A DNA stretch of 23,629 nt from CAZOIA01 sp964579675 (GTDB taxonomy: Bacteria > Planctomycetota > Phycisphaerae > UBA1845 > PWPN01), in assembly GCA_964579675.1 (NCBI GenBank), contig CAZOIA010000080.1, positions 1 to 23,629 of the forward strand, given 5' to 3'. Each line of letters begins with the position of its first letter. Position 1 is the stretch's first letter. Both the position numbers and the translations under genes were made by a program. Under the pieces are notes generated by a model. That model was not told where the DNA came from and did no database searches. It saw only the letters and a program-made list of their open reading frames with translations. Shown in pieces: positions 7,131 through 14,637 of this stretch.

Positions 7131-8678
7131 TCAGAACGGCGGGTCGTCGCAGGTCAGGTCCGGCAACGAGATTCCCGGACCGGTCGCGCAGCGCTCGAAG
7201 ATCCCGTAGTCGTCCTGAGAAACCGCCTGGTCCGGCTCGTCATTCGCACCGGTCACGTCCATGCACCGGCAGTCGATCGGCAAAGTGTCGAAGAGCGGAT
7301 TGGGAGCGGGCAGCCCCGTAAGACAGGACTGGAAGACCCCGAAATCGTGCTGATCGACATCCCCGTCGTCATCGACGTCAAACACCGGATCGTGTACGCA
7401 CTGACAAGCTGGATCATTGTCGCAATCCGGGTCCGCGCAATCGATCAAACCGTCGCCGTCGTCGTCGATCCCGTTGTCACAGATCTCGCCTCCGCAGGCA
7501 GGATCATCCCAGCAGTCCGGATCGTCGCAATCGACCAGCGTGTTGCCGTCGTCGTCAACGCCGTTGGTGCAGTTCTCGGGCGCGCACGGCCAAGGCGCCG
7601 GGGCACAGTCGGGGTCCTCCCCGTCGATCAGCCCGTCGTCGTCGTCGTCGATGCCGTTGTGGCAATACTCGACGGTAGCGCATGGGGGCTCGCGGTCGCA
7701 GTCGGGATCGGCACAATCCACCAGCTCGTCACCATCGTCGTCGATCTCGTTGTCACAGATCTCCACCACGCCGTCGGGGGGCAGCACGTCAATCTCCTTG
7801 ACAATAGAGGCCTCGAACGAGCGCCTGAACCCGTCGCCATCCGGCGGGTCCACATCGTGCGGGTCGATGCCGGAACATCCGATCGGGCCCAGCCACTGAT
7901 CCCAGTTCACCGTCTGCGTATTCGACACGGGCCAGAACACGAAGCGGATACTCGTGACGTTGCTGGCCAGCCTCAGGCCGCTGGTGTCAGAGACGCGAGT
8001 CAGCGTCGCGCCGATCATGGCGACTTGGCTCCCGTCGTTGACGTTCGGGAACCAGCCGTCACCGGGACTGGCGCACACGATGTCGCCGCTGACGACCCGG
8101 TCAATCAGCTTGGTGAACAGCCGCTCCTTGGCGTCGGGATTCGTATCCCGGGAAATGTAGACGTCGTAGCGCTGCCACACTCGCCCGTTAGGAAAGCAGT
8201 CCGTGTTCTGCACGAAAACCCGGATCTCGCCGATGTCGGTCGGTGCAGGCAGGTCAAACTGGAAGACGCCGCTCGGCAACAGCCAATCCGAGAGCACCGA
8301 ATCGACAATGCCACCGACAAGGCCGTCGGCGAGCCTGGCCCCCGTCTCATCCACGCCGATCCCGCCATAGAAACCGCTGTGCCCGGCGTTAGGACTGTTG
8401 AGCGGCGAGGGCGTGCACAGCGCACTGGCGGGCATGTTGTCCACCGGGACATACCCATTGGTAGTGTTCGGCCAGCCCGCCGCCAGATCGACGTTCCTCA
8501 GCGGCACGACTCCGTTGATCAGATCCGTGGCGGAAATCTGAATGGTCGGGTACGAGGGCAACGTCGTAACATCCCCCTCCCCGTATTCCCAGGTGTAGGT
8601 GGGCTGCGCGTCGGCAGCGGTGCCGAGACACAAGGCCAGCCCCACGGCAGCCAGCATACAAGATGTTCTAGCCTTCAT
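7131..8678 (-). CDS. Secreted protein with four Cys/Asp-rich repeats and dockerin-like tail
   Basis: A 515-residue exported protein with a clear Sec signal (about residues 1-24, ending GTAADAQ). The N-terminal domain (about 25-300) is a beta-rich, discoidin-like region of unknown function, ending in FEASIVKEIDV. Four repeats of the CDNGIDDDGDGLIDC type start at Cys308, Cys339, Cys370 and Cys400. They are Asp-rich and presumably bind Ca2+, like thrombospondin type 3-style repeats. Residues from about 430 carry dockerin-like motifs (VDDDGDVDQHDFGVFQSC and QDDYGIFERC). AGGAGG lies 7 bases before the ATG, which settles the start. It follows the pseudopilin gene by 98 bases on the same strand, so co-transcription is possible. 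No enzymatic residues are recognised; it may be a structural or adhesive surface protein. Confidence 0.85.
   Translation of the reverse strand: MKARTSCMLAAVGLALCLGTAADAQPTYTWEYGEGDVTTLPSYPTIQISATDLINGVVPLRNVDLAAGWPNTTNGYVPVDNMPASALCTPSPLNSPNAGHSGFYGGIGVDETGARLADGLVGGIVDSVLSDWLLPSGVFQFDLPAPTDIGEIRVFVQNTDCFPNGRVWQRYDVYISRDTNPDAKERLFTKLIDRVVSGDIVCASPGDGWFPNVNDGSQVAMIGATLTRVSDTSGLRLASNVTSIRFVFWPVSNTQTVNWDQWLGPIGCSGIDPHDVDPPDGDGFRRSFEASIVKEIDVLPPDGVVEICDNEIDDDGDELVDCADPDCDREPPCATVEYCHNGIDDDDDGLIDGEDPDCAPAPWPCAPENCTNGVDDDGNTLVDCDDPDCWDDPACGGEICDNGIDDDGDGLIDCADPDCDNDPACQCVHDPVFDVDDDGDVDQHDFGVFQSCLTGLPAPNPLFDTLPIDCRCMDVTGANDEPDQAVSQDDYGIFERCATGPGISLPDLTCDDPPF
7404..7763 (-). repeat. Four tandem Asp/Cys-rich coding repeats
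   Basis: Four in-frame units with a period of about 31 residues (93 bases), each with CxNGxDDDGDxLxDCxDPDC-like sequence. Unit 3 is the most diverged, with NT for DG, and unit 2 has GlyGlu in place of the second Cys-Ala. Confidence 0.8.
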
Positions 8679-8776
8679 GATCTTTCCTCCTTACCTTGTT
8701 CAAGCGGGGTTATCCGCCCTATTCCCTCTCGTCGCGACTCTATCATGCGCGGGCCGGCACAGCCCGCCCGCGGTGA

Positions 8777-9643
8777 CTACCACCAGTGCAAGTCCAAGCC
8801 GCCTTGCAGAAGCAGCGCCGACTTGGCCAAGTCCTGGAACTGAGCATCGCTCCGCAACTCCACCGGGAACCGGTGGGCACCGTGCCACTCCACATGACCG
8901 TCCCCGTAGCCGACGTTCTGGCCTATGAGTTGGGGTCGGTTACCCTCGACATAGGGTGTGTAATCGGGGCCGTGATTGACCCGCCACTGCGTACCTCCGG
9001 TCCAGAGCGATACCGCATCAGCCATCATGACGTGCCGGGCATCAGGATCCTTGGTCACGTAGAACCTGCGCTTGTAGGGCACGTCAGCGGTGGTCGTCTC
9101 GCCGGTTGAGCCGCCCCGGGGCTTGGCCGGGTCGTTGGTGGCATCGCCGGTGTTCAGTCGGCCGTAATAAAAGTACGTGATGTGGAGATAGGGCTCGGGA
9201 TTGCCCAGGCCGCCGGCCGGCTCTTCGCGATCGATGTCAACTGAACCTCGGTCCTTCTCACTGACGCTCGGGCAGTAGAACACTTCGTGGGCCTTGACCC
9301 CGGAACGCATGCCAATGTACCTGCCGACCGTGCGATGCACGCCACTGGGCCAGGCCCCGATGACGTTGCCCCCGGTGTTGTGGACATCGGAGCCCGGGAC
9401 GCCGACCCGCGCCTGATGGGGAAACACCTTGTGACTATGTTGGTAGGTGAGCAACGCAACATCGATCTGGTGGAGGTTGCTGGCACAGGCGCTTCGCCGG
9501 GCCTGCCGGCGGGCCTTGGCCAGACTGGGCAGAAGGATGGCCACCAGAAGAGCGATGATCGCCACAACGACCAATAACTCGATGAGCGTGAACCCGCCCC
9601 ATCGCTCAGCGCTTCTCGGGGGTCTGAACCGGCCCTGGCCCAT
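8777..9643 (-). CDS. Type II secretion-like pseudopilin with prepilin cleavage motif
   Basis: 288 residues. A short positively charged leader of 17 residues ends in GG, followed by FTLIELLVVVAIIALLVAIL. This is the classic prepilin peptidase site, with cleavage after Gly17 and Glu22 at position +5. The rest (about residues 50-288) resembles the large C-terminal part of planctomycete prepilin-type proteins: SACASNLHQIDVALLTY, HEVFYCPS and VGYGDGHVEWH. Such proteins are extremely abundant in planctomycetes and are thought to be pseudopilins or surface proteins. AAGGA lies 6 bases upstream of the ATG. A sigma70-like promoter sits at 9788-9816. The dockerin-type gene follows 98 bases downstream. 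There is no secretion ATPase or other pilin gene nearby. Confidence 0.9.
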   Translation of the reverse strand: MGQGRFRPPRSAERWGGFTLIELLVVVAIIALLVAILLPSLAKARRQARRSACASNLHQIDVALLTYQHSHKVFPHQARVGVPGSDVHNTGGNVIGAWPSGVHRTVGRYIGMRSGVKAHEVFYCPSVSEKDRGSVDIDREEPAGGLGNPEPYLHITYFYYGRLNTGDATNDPAKPRGGSTGETTTADVPYKRRFYVTKDPDARHVMMADAVSLWTGGTQWRVNHGPDYTPYVEGNRPQLIGQNVGYGDGHVEWHGAHRFPVELRSDAQFQDLAKSALLLQGGLDLHWW

Positions 9644-9787
9644 ACGCTTTCCTTATGCAGTCCAGCCCTTCCCCCACGCCCTCGCCGCCACCGCGTGGTG
9701 GACCACGCCCGCAGGAAGCCGCAAGCCCACCCCCGAGTTGCCCAGATGAGAACTGAGCTGGAATTCGCTCCCCGCGTCGCACATCGT

Positions 9788-9816
9788 AGTATATGGGATA
9801 CTGTAACCCATGTGAA
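9788..9816 (-). promoter_or_regulatory. Sigma70-like promoter of the pseudopilin gene
   Basis: On the minus strand, TTCACA (9816-9811) and TATACT (9793-9788) are separated by exactly 17 bases; each differs from consensus at one position. Transcription would start near 9781, giving a leader of about 138 bases before the ATG at 9643. An inverted repeat AGTAT-ATGGG-ATACT (9788-9802) overlaps the -10 box and could be an operator. Confidence 0.55.
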
Positions 9817-9896
9817 GCCGCTCTTTGGACCCGCATTCCGGCAAGGACGGCTTGGTACGTTGGCAAACCGCATCCCGCCCCAGTCGCGATGCCTCA

Positions 9897-9924
9897 TTAT
9901 ATCGGTATTATATCGGTTATATCG
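9897..9924. repeat. Three short direct repeats TTATATCG
   Basis: Copies start at 9897, 9908 and 9917, so spacing is 11 and 9 bases, close to one helical turn. They lie 254 bases upstream of the pseudopilin start, behind its proposed promoter, in an AT-rich patch within GC-rich DNA. Regulator-binding sites are a reasonable guess. Confidence 0.55.
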
Positions 9925-10087
9925 CTTGCCCACCGGCCTTTTCTGGCAAGCCCGACCCGCCTGCCCCGGCCTCGCTGTGCATGATCTCTGGAAACGGCCG
10001 CTTCCATGGCTAGTGTAATTAATACACCCCGTATGAATGATCGCAGACCAGGTGGCCCTATTTGCCCGGAGAAACCCGATAATCTGC

Positions 10088-10116
10088 TTGACAACGAGGG
10101 ACAGGGAAGGCAAAAT
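10088..10116 (+). promoter_or_regulatory. Possible promoter of the PEP-CTERM gene
   Basis: An exact TTGACA (10088-10093) is followed after 17 bases by CAAAAT (10111-10116, 4 of 6 consensus matches). The implied leader is about 185 bases, up to the ATG at 10309. Confidence 0.3.
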
Positions 10117-10297
10117 GGTGATTGCGTGGAAGGGCGCATGGAAGCATGTTCACTTCTGTGCGAGGGCTTGGAGGAGCAGAACCCTTTTTGTTTCCGTTGA
10201 CCATGTTGTCCGGAGTCTTTGTCAGGTCTCTGGAGTTCGCTCCGGGCGAGAGTGAAGGCTGAGTAGCCACACGGTATTCTCAGACCCATTTTGACGA

Positions 10298-10303
10298 AGG
10301 AGG
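10298..10303 (+). promoter_or_regulatory. Consensus ribosome-binding site AGGAGG
   Basis: Lies 5 bases before the ATG at 10309. It rules out the in-frame TTG at 10291, which would start upstream of the site itself. Confidence 0.85.
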
Positions 10304-10308
10304 TAGAG

Positions 10309-11136
10309 ATGCGCAAAGTTGCAGTATTGATGGGGATTGTGGGTGTCTTGGCGATGAGCGCCAGTGCCGCGGTGACGTTCACCACGACGCACAGCCCGAT
10401 CAAGAGCGGGAACCCGGGCAGCACGGACGACTACATTCTCACGGATGATTGCCTTGCCGGGAAGATCCCCATCGTGTGCCCCGGCGACATGGGCTGGCAC
10501 CCGGCAAACACCGACCCGCTGGACCAGTTGCCGGCATTCACCGACGGCGCAGGGATGCGGCCCACCGGCCTGACCGGCCTGCTGAACGACTGGGGCTACA
10601 ACAACCCGGTCAAGAAGGTATGCTATGACATGACCGACACCTGTTGCTACACGGACGGCATTGCTGGCATCAACATCCACAGCAGCAACAACGAAGACGG
10701 CCGCGCCTTCTCGACCACCGTGGTCAAGTACACGATGGAACCGTGCGGCGGCTCGTGCCCCCCGAACCCGATCGTGCTCGGCTACTTCCAGTCGGATCCG
10801 TCCGGCACGATCAACCTGGCCGGCAATCCTGCGTCCATCGGGATGAAGTCGACGATGGTGTCGATCTTCGACGATGTGGGCCCGCTCCTGCCCCCTGGCG
10901 TGGGCTGCCTTTGCTTCGACTTCTACTCGGTGGACAACACTCAGGGGGAGATTCGTGACCCGTTCGACGAGACTTATCCCCCGGCGGTCAACCCGTTCAC
11001 GGGTGTTGACGACGGCTTGTCGGCCGCGTTTGAGTCGCCGCTGATCATGGAGATCGACGTGATCTGCGTGCCCGAGCCGGCGAGCCTGATGCTGCTCGGT
11101 CTTGGCGGGCTGCTCCTGCGTCGTCGCCGGGCGTAA
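10309..11136 (+). CDS. Secreted PEP-CTERM sorting-domain protein
   Basis: 275 residues with a Sec signal (MRKVAVLMGIVGVLAMSASA) and a C-terminal sorting signal: VPEPASL, a hydrophobic stretch (MLLGLGGLLL) and a terminal RRRRA, at about residues 254-275. Exosortase-type systems are known to process such tails; no exosortase is present here. The central region (about 22-250) has several Cys residues (YDMTDTCCYTD, GVGCLCFDF) and no recognised enzyme motif. The segment DDGLSAAFESPLIMEIDV (about 234-251) resembles part of the dockerin-type protein at 7131-8678. It is a single-gene unit: its own ribosome-binding site upstream and a strong terminator hairpin downstream. Confidence 0.85.
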   Translation: MRKVAVLMGIVGVLAMSASAAVTFTTTHSPIKSGNPGSTDDYILTDDCLAGKIPIVCPGDMGWHPANTDPLDQLPAFTDGAGMRPTGLTGLLNDWGYNNPVKKVCYDMTDTCCYTDGIAGINIHSSNNEDGRAFSTTVVKYTMEPCGGSCPPNPIVLGYFQSDPSGTINLAGNPASIGMKSTMVSIFDDVGPLLPPGVGCLCFDFYSVDNTQGEIRDPFDETYPPAVNPFTGVDDGLSAAFESPLIMEIDVICVPEPASLMLLGLGGLLLRRRRA

Positions 11137-11197
11137 GGCTTAATATACTACGACCGCAGGGGTTGATCCGCCCCTTCGGAAGCGGTTGAGGACGACA

Positions 11198-11231
11198 ACA
11201 CCCTTCCCGGTCGCTCGGCCGGGAGGGGTGT
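11198..11231 (+). terminator. Strong hairpin after the PEP-CTERM gene
   Basis: ACACCCTTCCCGG pairs with CCGGGAGGGGTGT over 13 positions with a single T-G wobble and an 8-base loop. It is followed by ATCTTGTTGG on the plus strand. It lies 62 bases after the stop at 11136 and 43 bases from the stop of the convergent glycosidase gene (11274), so it may serve both directions. Confidence 0.7.
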
Positions 11232-11273
11232 ATCTTGTTGGCTCCCCACCTCTCGCGATGCCGGAGGCATTCA

Positions 11274-12881
11274 TCACAACGGGTGGCCACACCAGGGGTC
11301 TGCCGGCACGCCTGGGCCGGAGATGCACTCCTGGAAAACGCCGAGGTCGTCCCGGTCCACGTCGAGATCCGGGTCCAGCCGGGTATCGAGGCACGCCGGA
11401 TCGTTCTGGTGAACACCTTCCCCGCTGAAGCAGGTCTGGAGATGGCCGAAGTCGGCCTGATCCACGTCGCCGTCCCGATCAAAGTCGGCGGCACTGTGCT
11501 CGGGCACGGTGACGTGAATGGTCACGCTGTTCGAGGTGCCGGCATTGTCGTTGCTGTCGGTCACCACGAGCCAGACGTTGTAATCGCCGATGGAGTCAAA
11601 GACCCGGTCGATCTCCTCCGGCATGCCGGGGACGATGACCTCGTCGGGACCGAAGTGCCAGACCGACTCGACCGCGGTGGCGCCATAGGCGAGCGTGACC
11701 GAGGGCGTGAAATGGACCGAATGCCCGACGAAAACGTCCGTCCGGTCGGCGGCAATGGTGACCTCCGGCGGAGGCGGCGGGGGCGGATCGCCGTTCTGCT
11801 CGCTGAACTCGTCGTATGAGAGCTTGTGGAACCCGGGGCCGCGCACGATCCCCCACTCGCCCGCGGGCTCGTCCTGCCACTGGTACCAGTAGGTGCCGGC
11901 GACATACGCTTTCGATTCCAGCCACTCGTACGTATCGTGCATGTTGTCACGCTGCTGGGTCTCGCTGACGCTGAGCGTGTTCCAGCCGAACTCGGTGACC
12001 AGTACCGGCGTGGTATCGCCATTGGCATCCTGCACCCTGCGGACGCTGTCGGTCCAGGGCCAGCCCTCGAAAAGCAACCATAGCTGATAAGTGCTGACCG
12101 CACCGGACTGATTCACATAGAAGTGGTACCCGAAGTGGTCCCATGGATACCGGCGGCCGACGCTGGCCTGCATCTGGTCCCACACGAGGTGGCGGTCGTA
12201 GACCTCCTGCATATAACTCATGCCGGTCATCCCGTCGTAGGCGAGCAGCCCGCCGGTAACGAGGGTGATGCCGTTGTCGGTCAGAATCGACCGGTTGTCA
12301 TAGTAGTCGCATTGCAGGTAGGTTTCCGCCAGCAGGTTGGCGTACACCCGCGGCAGGATATAGGTTCCTCCGGCATTCTGGGGATCGTTGCGATAGTCGG
12401 GGTTCGTATAGGCGTTTGGCTCGTTCCAGAGTTCCCACCGCTTGATGCGGTCCTTGTACCGGTCGATCAGCAGCAGGGCCGTCTCGCTGTAGTCGATCAC
12501 GTACTGGTTCATACCGTTGCCGTCGGGATCGTCGTTCCAGGCCGTCTGGCCGACCGGCATGCATTCGTTGCACAGCAGGCCGAGCACGACGAGTTGATGA
12601 TTAACCGCGTTCTGAATGACGAGGTCGTAGATGGCCAGGATCGTGGTGTCCCAGGTGCTGTGCCCGTCCATCCGGAAGTTGATGCGGACGGCCTGACAGC
12701 CGGTGGCAGCGATGTCGGCCGCCTTGGCGTCGTCGAAGTAGATCAGGCTGTCCCAGACCGGGGCCCCGGCGTTGATGCCGTGATACTCATCGGCCAGTCC
12801 CGGGGCGACGAAGCTGGAAACCAGCCCGAGCGTCAGCAAGCCAACCGCTCGTTTCCGTCGTCGATTGCCGTGTGCATTCAT
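11274..12881 (-). CDS. Secreted clan GH-A glycosidase with PKD-like and dockerin-like modules (copy 2)
   Basis: 535 residues. The signal peptide (about 1-30) ends VAPGLADE. The catalytic (beta/alpha)8 domain (about 31-365) carries the clan GH-A acid/base motif ELWNEPN (Glu154) and a nucleophile motif LVTEFGWN (Glu297), both intact. I cannot fix the family; GH39/GH5-like is the nearest guess. A PKD/Ig-like domain follows (about 370-465, VWHFGPDE and FDSIGDYNVWLVVTD), then two dockerin-like motifs (about 470-535, DFDRDGDVDQADFGHLQTC and DLDVDRDDLGVFQEC). GAGGGG lies 7 bases upstream of the ATG. It follows its paralogue by 43 bases and is probably transcribed with it. Confidence 0.85.
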   Translation of the reverse strand: MNAHGNRRRKRAVGLLTLGLVSSFVAPGLADEYHGINAGAPVWDSLIYFDDAKAADIAATGCQAVRINFRMDGHSTWDTTILAIYDLVIQNAVNHQLVVLGLLCNECMPVGQTAWNDDPDGNGMNQYVIDYSETALLLIDRYKDRIKRWELWNEPNAYTNPDYRNDPQNAGGTYILPRVYANLLAETYLQCDYYDNRSILTDNGITLVTGGLLAYDGMTGMSYMQEVYDRHLVWDQMQASVGRRYPWDHFGYHFYVNQSGAVSTYQLWLLFEGWPWTDSVRRVQDANGDTTPVLVTEFGWNTLSVSETQQRDNMHDTYEWLESKAYVAGTYWYQWQDEPAGEWGIVRGPGFHKLSYDEFSEQNGDPPPPPPPEVTIAADRTDVFVGHSVHFTPSVTLAYGATAVESVWHFGPDEVIVPGMPEEIDRVFDSIGDYNVWLVVTDSNDNAGTSNSVTIHVTVPEHSAADFDRDGDVDQADFGHLQTCFSGEGVHQNDPACLDTRLDPDLDVDRDDLGVFQECISGPGVPADPWCGHPL

Positions 12882-12924
12882 GGGCTAACCCCTCGCCAAG
12901 AGAGGCCGATGAGGGCACCTCCTC

Positions 12925-14523
12925 TTACCGGCCGCATTGAGGGTCTGCCGGCACGTCCGAACCGCTCATGCAACCCTGGAAGATGCCAAAGTCATCCCGG
13001 TCCACGTCGAGGTCTTCATCCAGTCGGGCATCGAAACACGCCGGATCGTCCTGATGGATCCCCGACCCGCTGTAGCAGACCTGGAGATAACCGAAGTCAC
13101 TTTGGTCCACGTCGCCGTCCTGATCGAAGTCGGCGGCACTGTATAGCGGCTCGGTGACGTGGATGACGATGACGTTCGACGTGCCGGAGAGGTGGTTGCT
13201 GTCGGTCACTGCCAGGAACACCTCGTAATCGCCCGGAGCTTCGAAAGATCGCTCGATCGCGACGGGCATACCCGGTACCGTCTGCTCGTCCGGGCCGAAG
13301 TGCCATACCGATTCGCTCGCGCTGGTCCCGGGAAACAGCGAGACCGAGGGGGTGACATGCACGGACTGGCCGACCGTCACCTCAGTTCGGTCCGCCGAGA
13401 TGGATACCTGGGGCTCGGGGGGAGGGATGTTGTCCTGGTTCTGGACGGTGAACTCGGCGTGCGAGGGCTTCAGGGAGCCGTCCCCACGGGTCACCCCCCA
13501 ATAGTACGGGTAGGCCTCGTCAACCCACTGGTACCAGTAGGTCCCGACGATGTAGGACTTCGTCTCCATGTGGTCGTAGGCGATCTGCATGTTCTGGGCC
13601 TGCCCGCTCTCACCCACGCCACTGGCCGAGTTCCACCCGAACTCGGTGATGAAGACCGGGGCCGGGTCGTTGTTGCCGGCCTGCGTGCCGCGAACCTGGT
13701 TGAAGTACTGGTCCAGGCGGGTCGCTGTGATAGTGGTATCCGTGGCCAGGTAGAAGTGATATCCAAAGATGTCCCACGGGTACCGTCGGCCCACGTGGGT
13801 CTGCATCCAGTCCCAAACCGACGTGCGGTTGTAGACTTGCTGCATGTAATCCATGGCGTGAGAGAAGCTCCCGCCGATCTCGTGGGCGAGGAGCCCGCCG
13901 GTCACGAGGGAGATGCCGTTGTCGGTCAGAATCGTCCTGCCCGCGTAGTAGTTAAGCTGCTTGTAGCTCTCGGCCAGCAGATTAGCGTAGATGCGGGGGA
14001 GCATGTAGGTGCACCCGACGTAGCGCGGATCGTGCGTGCTCGGATCAACCGACCAGCAATTAGGCTCGTTCCAGATTTCCCAGCGCTTGATCTGGTTCTT
14101 ATAGCGATCGACGAGCAGCAGGACCGTCGTGCTGTAGTCGATGACGTACTGATTCATGCCGTCGCCGTCCGGGTCGTAGTTCCACTGGTCCTGTCCGACA
14201 GACATGCACTCGTTGGAAAACAAGCCCAGAACGACGAGGTTGTTGGCGAGCGCCGTCTGGACGACGGTGTCGTAGGTGGCGAGGATACCGGCATCCCAGC
14301 TTGAATGGCCATCGAGCCGGAAGTTGACGCGGACGGCCCGGCAACCGGTGGCGGCGATGGCGGCCGCCTTGGCTGGCGAGAATTGGATAGCCCCGTTCCA
14401 GACCGGCGCTCCCGCGTTCATCCCGTGGTACTGGTCGGCGTGGGCGATGATGACCGGGCCCGCGGACAGGCCGATGACCACGCTGAGCATAAGAGCGGCT
14501 GTCCTTGAACGGTTCGTGTCCAT
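12925..14523 (-). CDS. Secreted clan GH-A glycosidase with PKD-like and dockerin-like modules (copy 1)
   Basis: 532 residues with the same order of parts as the downstream gene: signal peptide (ending GPVIIAHADQ), catalytic barrel with EIWNEPN (Glu153) and ITEFGWN (Glu294), PKD/Ig-like domain (ESVWHFGPDEQTVPGMP) and two dockerin-like motifs (DFDQDGDVDQSDFGYLQVC, DLDVDRDDFGIFQGC). By eye well over half of the aligned positions are identical to the other copy. The start at 14523 is favoured because GAGG (14532-14535) lies 8 bases upstream; the in-frame GTG at 14541 has no properly spaced site. The gene lies behind the promoter at 14638-14666 and leader hairpins at 14548-14580. The substrate is unknown; a plant or algal polysaccharide is a guess. 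Confidence 0.85.
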   Translation of the reverse strand: MDTNRSRTAALMLSVVIGLSAGPVIIAHADQYHGMNAGAPVWNGAIQFSPAKAAAIAATGCRAVRVNFRLDGHSSWDAGILATYDTVVQTALANNLVVLGLFSNECMSVGQDQWNYDPDGDGMNQYVIDYSTTVLLLVDRYKNQIKRWEIWNEPNCWSVDPSTHDPRYVGCTYMLPRIYANLLAESYKQLNYYAGRTILTDNGISLVTGGLLAHEIGGSFSHAMDYMQQVYNRTSVWDWMQTHVGRRYPWDIFGYHFYLATDTTITATRLDQYFNQVRGTQAGNNDPAPVFITEFGWNSASGVGESGQAQNMQIAYDHMETKSYIVGTYWYQWVDEAYPYYWGVTRGDGSLKPSHAEFTVQNQDNIPPPEPQVSISADRTEVTVGQSVHVTPSVSLFPGTSASESVWHFGPDEQTVPGMPVAIERSFEAPGDYEVFLAVTDSNHLSGTSNVIVIHVTEPLYSAADFDQDGDVDQSDFGYLQVCYSGSGIHQDDPACFDARLDEDLDVDRDDFGIFQGCMSGSDVPADPQCGR

Positions 14524-14531
14524 GTGCCGTT

Positions 14532-14535
14532 CCTC
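14532..14535 (-). promoter_or_regulatory. Ribosome-binding site deciding the glycosidase copy 1 start
   Basis: GAGG on the minus strand, 8 bases before the ATG at 14523. It lies inside the alternative longer reading that would start at the GTG at 14541, which argues against that longer start. Confidence 0.55.
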
Positions 14536-14547
14536 GTGCACCTCTTG

Positions 14548-14580
14548 GAGCCGGTCTCTCCGGCTCAGGACAACCTGAGC
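14548..14580 (-). promoter_or_regulatory. Two overlapping perfect hairpins in the glycosidase leader
   Basis: GAGCCGG/CCGGCTC (14548-14554 with 14560-14566) and GCTCAGG/CCTGAGC (14563-14569 with 14574-14580) are both perfect 7-bp stems with loops of 5 and 4 bases. They share 14563-14566, so they cannot both form fully. They lie between the promoter and the ribosome-binding site. Confidence 0.6.
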
Positions 14581-14637
14581 GAGTTGGGCAGCAGGTAAAG
14601 TTGGCCCGCAATGGTCGGGAATTCTGCCCTATCGCGG

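Larger units (their letters stand above)
9644..10308. other. 665-base divergent intergenic region
   Basis: No convincing gene on either strand: the frames present are short and lack a ribosome-binding site and family-like sequence. It separates the minus-strand pseudopilin from the plus-strand PEP-CTERM gene. It contains a promoter candidate for each gene, three TTATATCG copies (9897-9924), a 15-base inverted repeat GTGTA-ATTAA-TACAC (10013-10027) and a hairpin with a TTCG loop near 10230-10245. It is visibly more AT-rich around 9890-9925 than the coding DNA. Confidence 0.6.

Noticed and set aside
7404..7763. CRISPR-like spaced repeats
   Set aside because: The repeats are in frame, code for CDNGIDDDGD-type units, vary between copies and have no cas genes nearby.
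8749..8767. Hairpin GCGGGC/GCCCGC after the pseudopilin as a terminator
   Set aside because: Only 6 bp with no T tract on the minus strand. Too weak to call, and it leaves open co-transcription with the gene downstream.
7101..8843. 580-codon open frame on the plus strand
   Set aside because: Antisense to the dockerin-type gene. Its Val/Asp/Arg-rich repeats are the mirror image of the real Asp-rich repeats, and the minus-strand gene has a signal peptide and AGGAGG.
9154..10113. 319-codon open frame on the minus strand upstream of and overlapping the pseudopilin
   Set aside because: Its overlapping part is an out-of-frame reading of the pseudopilin gene, and the rest is the intergenic region. 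Ser/Arg/Trp-rich, with no start signal.
9897..10424. 175-codon open frame on the minus strand
   Set aside because: The apparent hydrophobic N terminus is the reverse of the PEP-CTERM signal peptide, and the rest is non-coding.
12123..14304. Two long plus-strand open frames (12123-13157 and 13159-14304)
   Set aside because: They resemble each other only because they are antisense to the two paralogous glycosidases.
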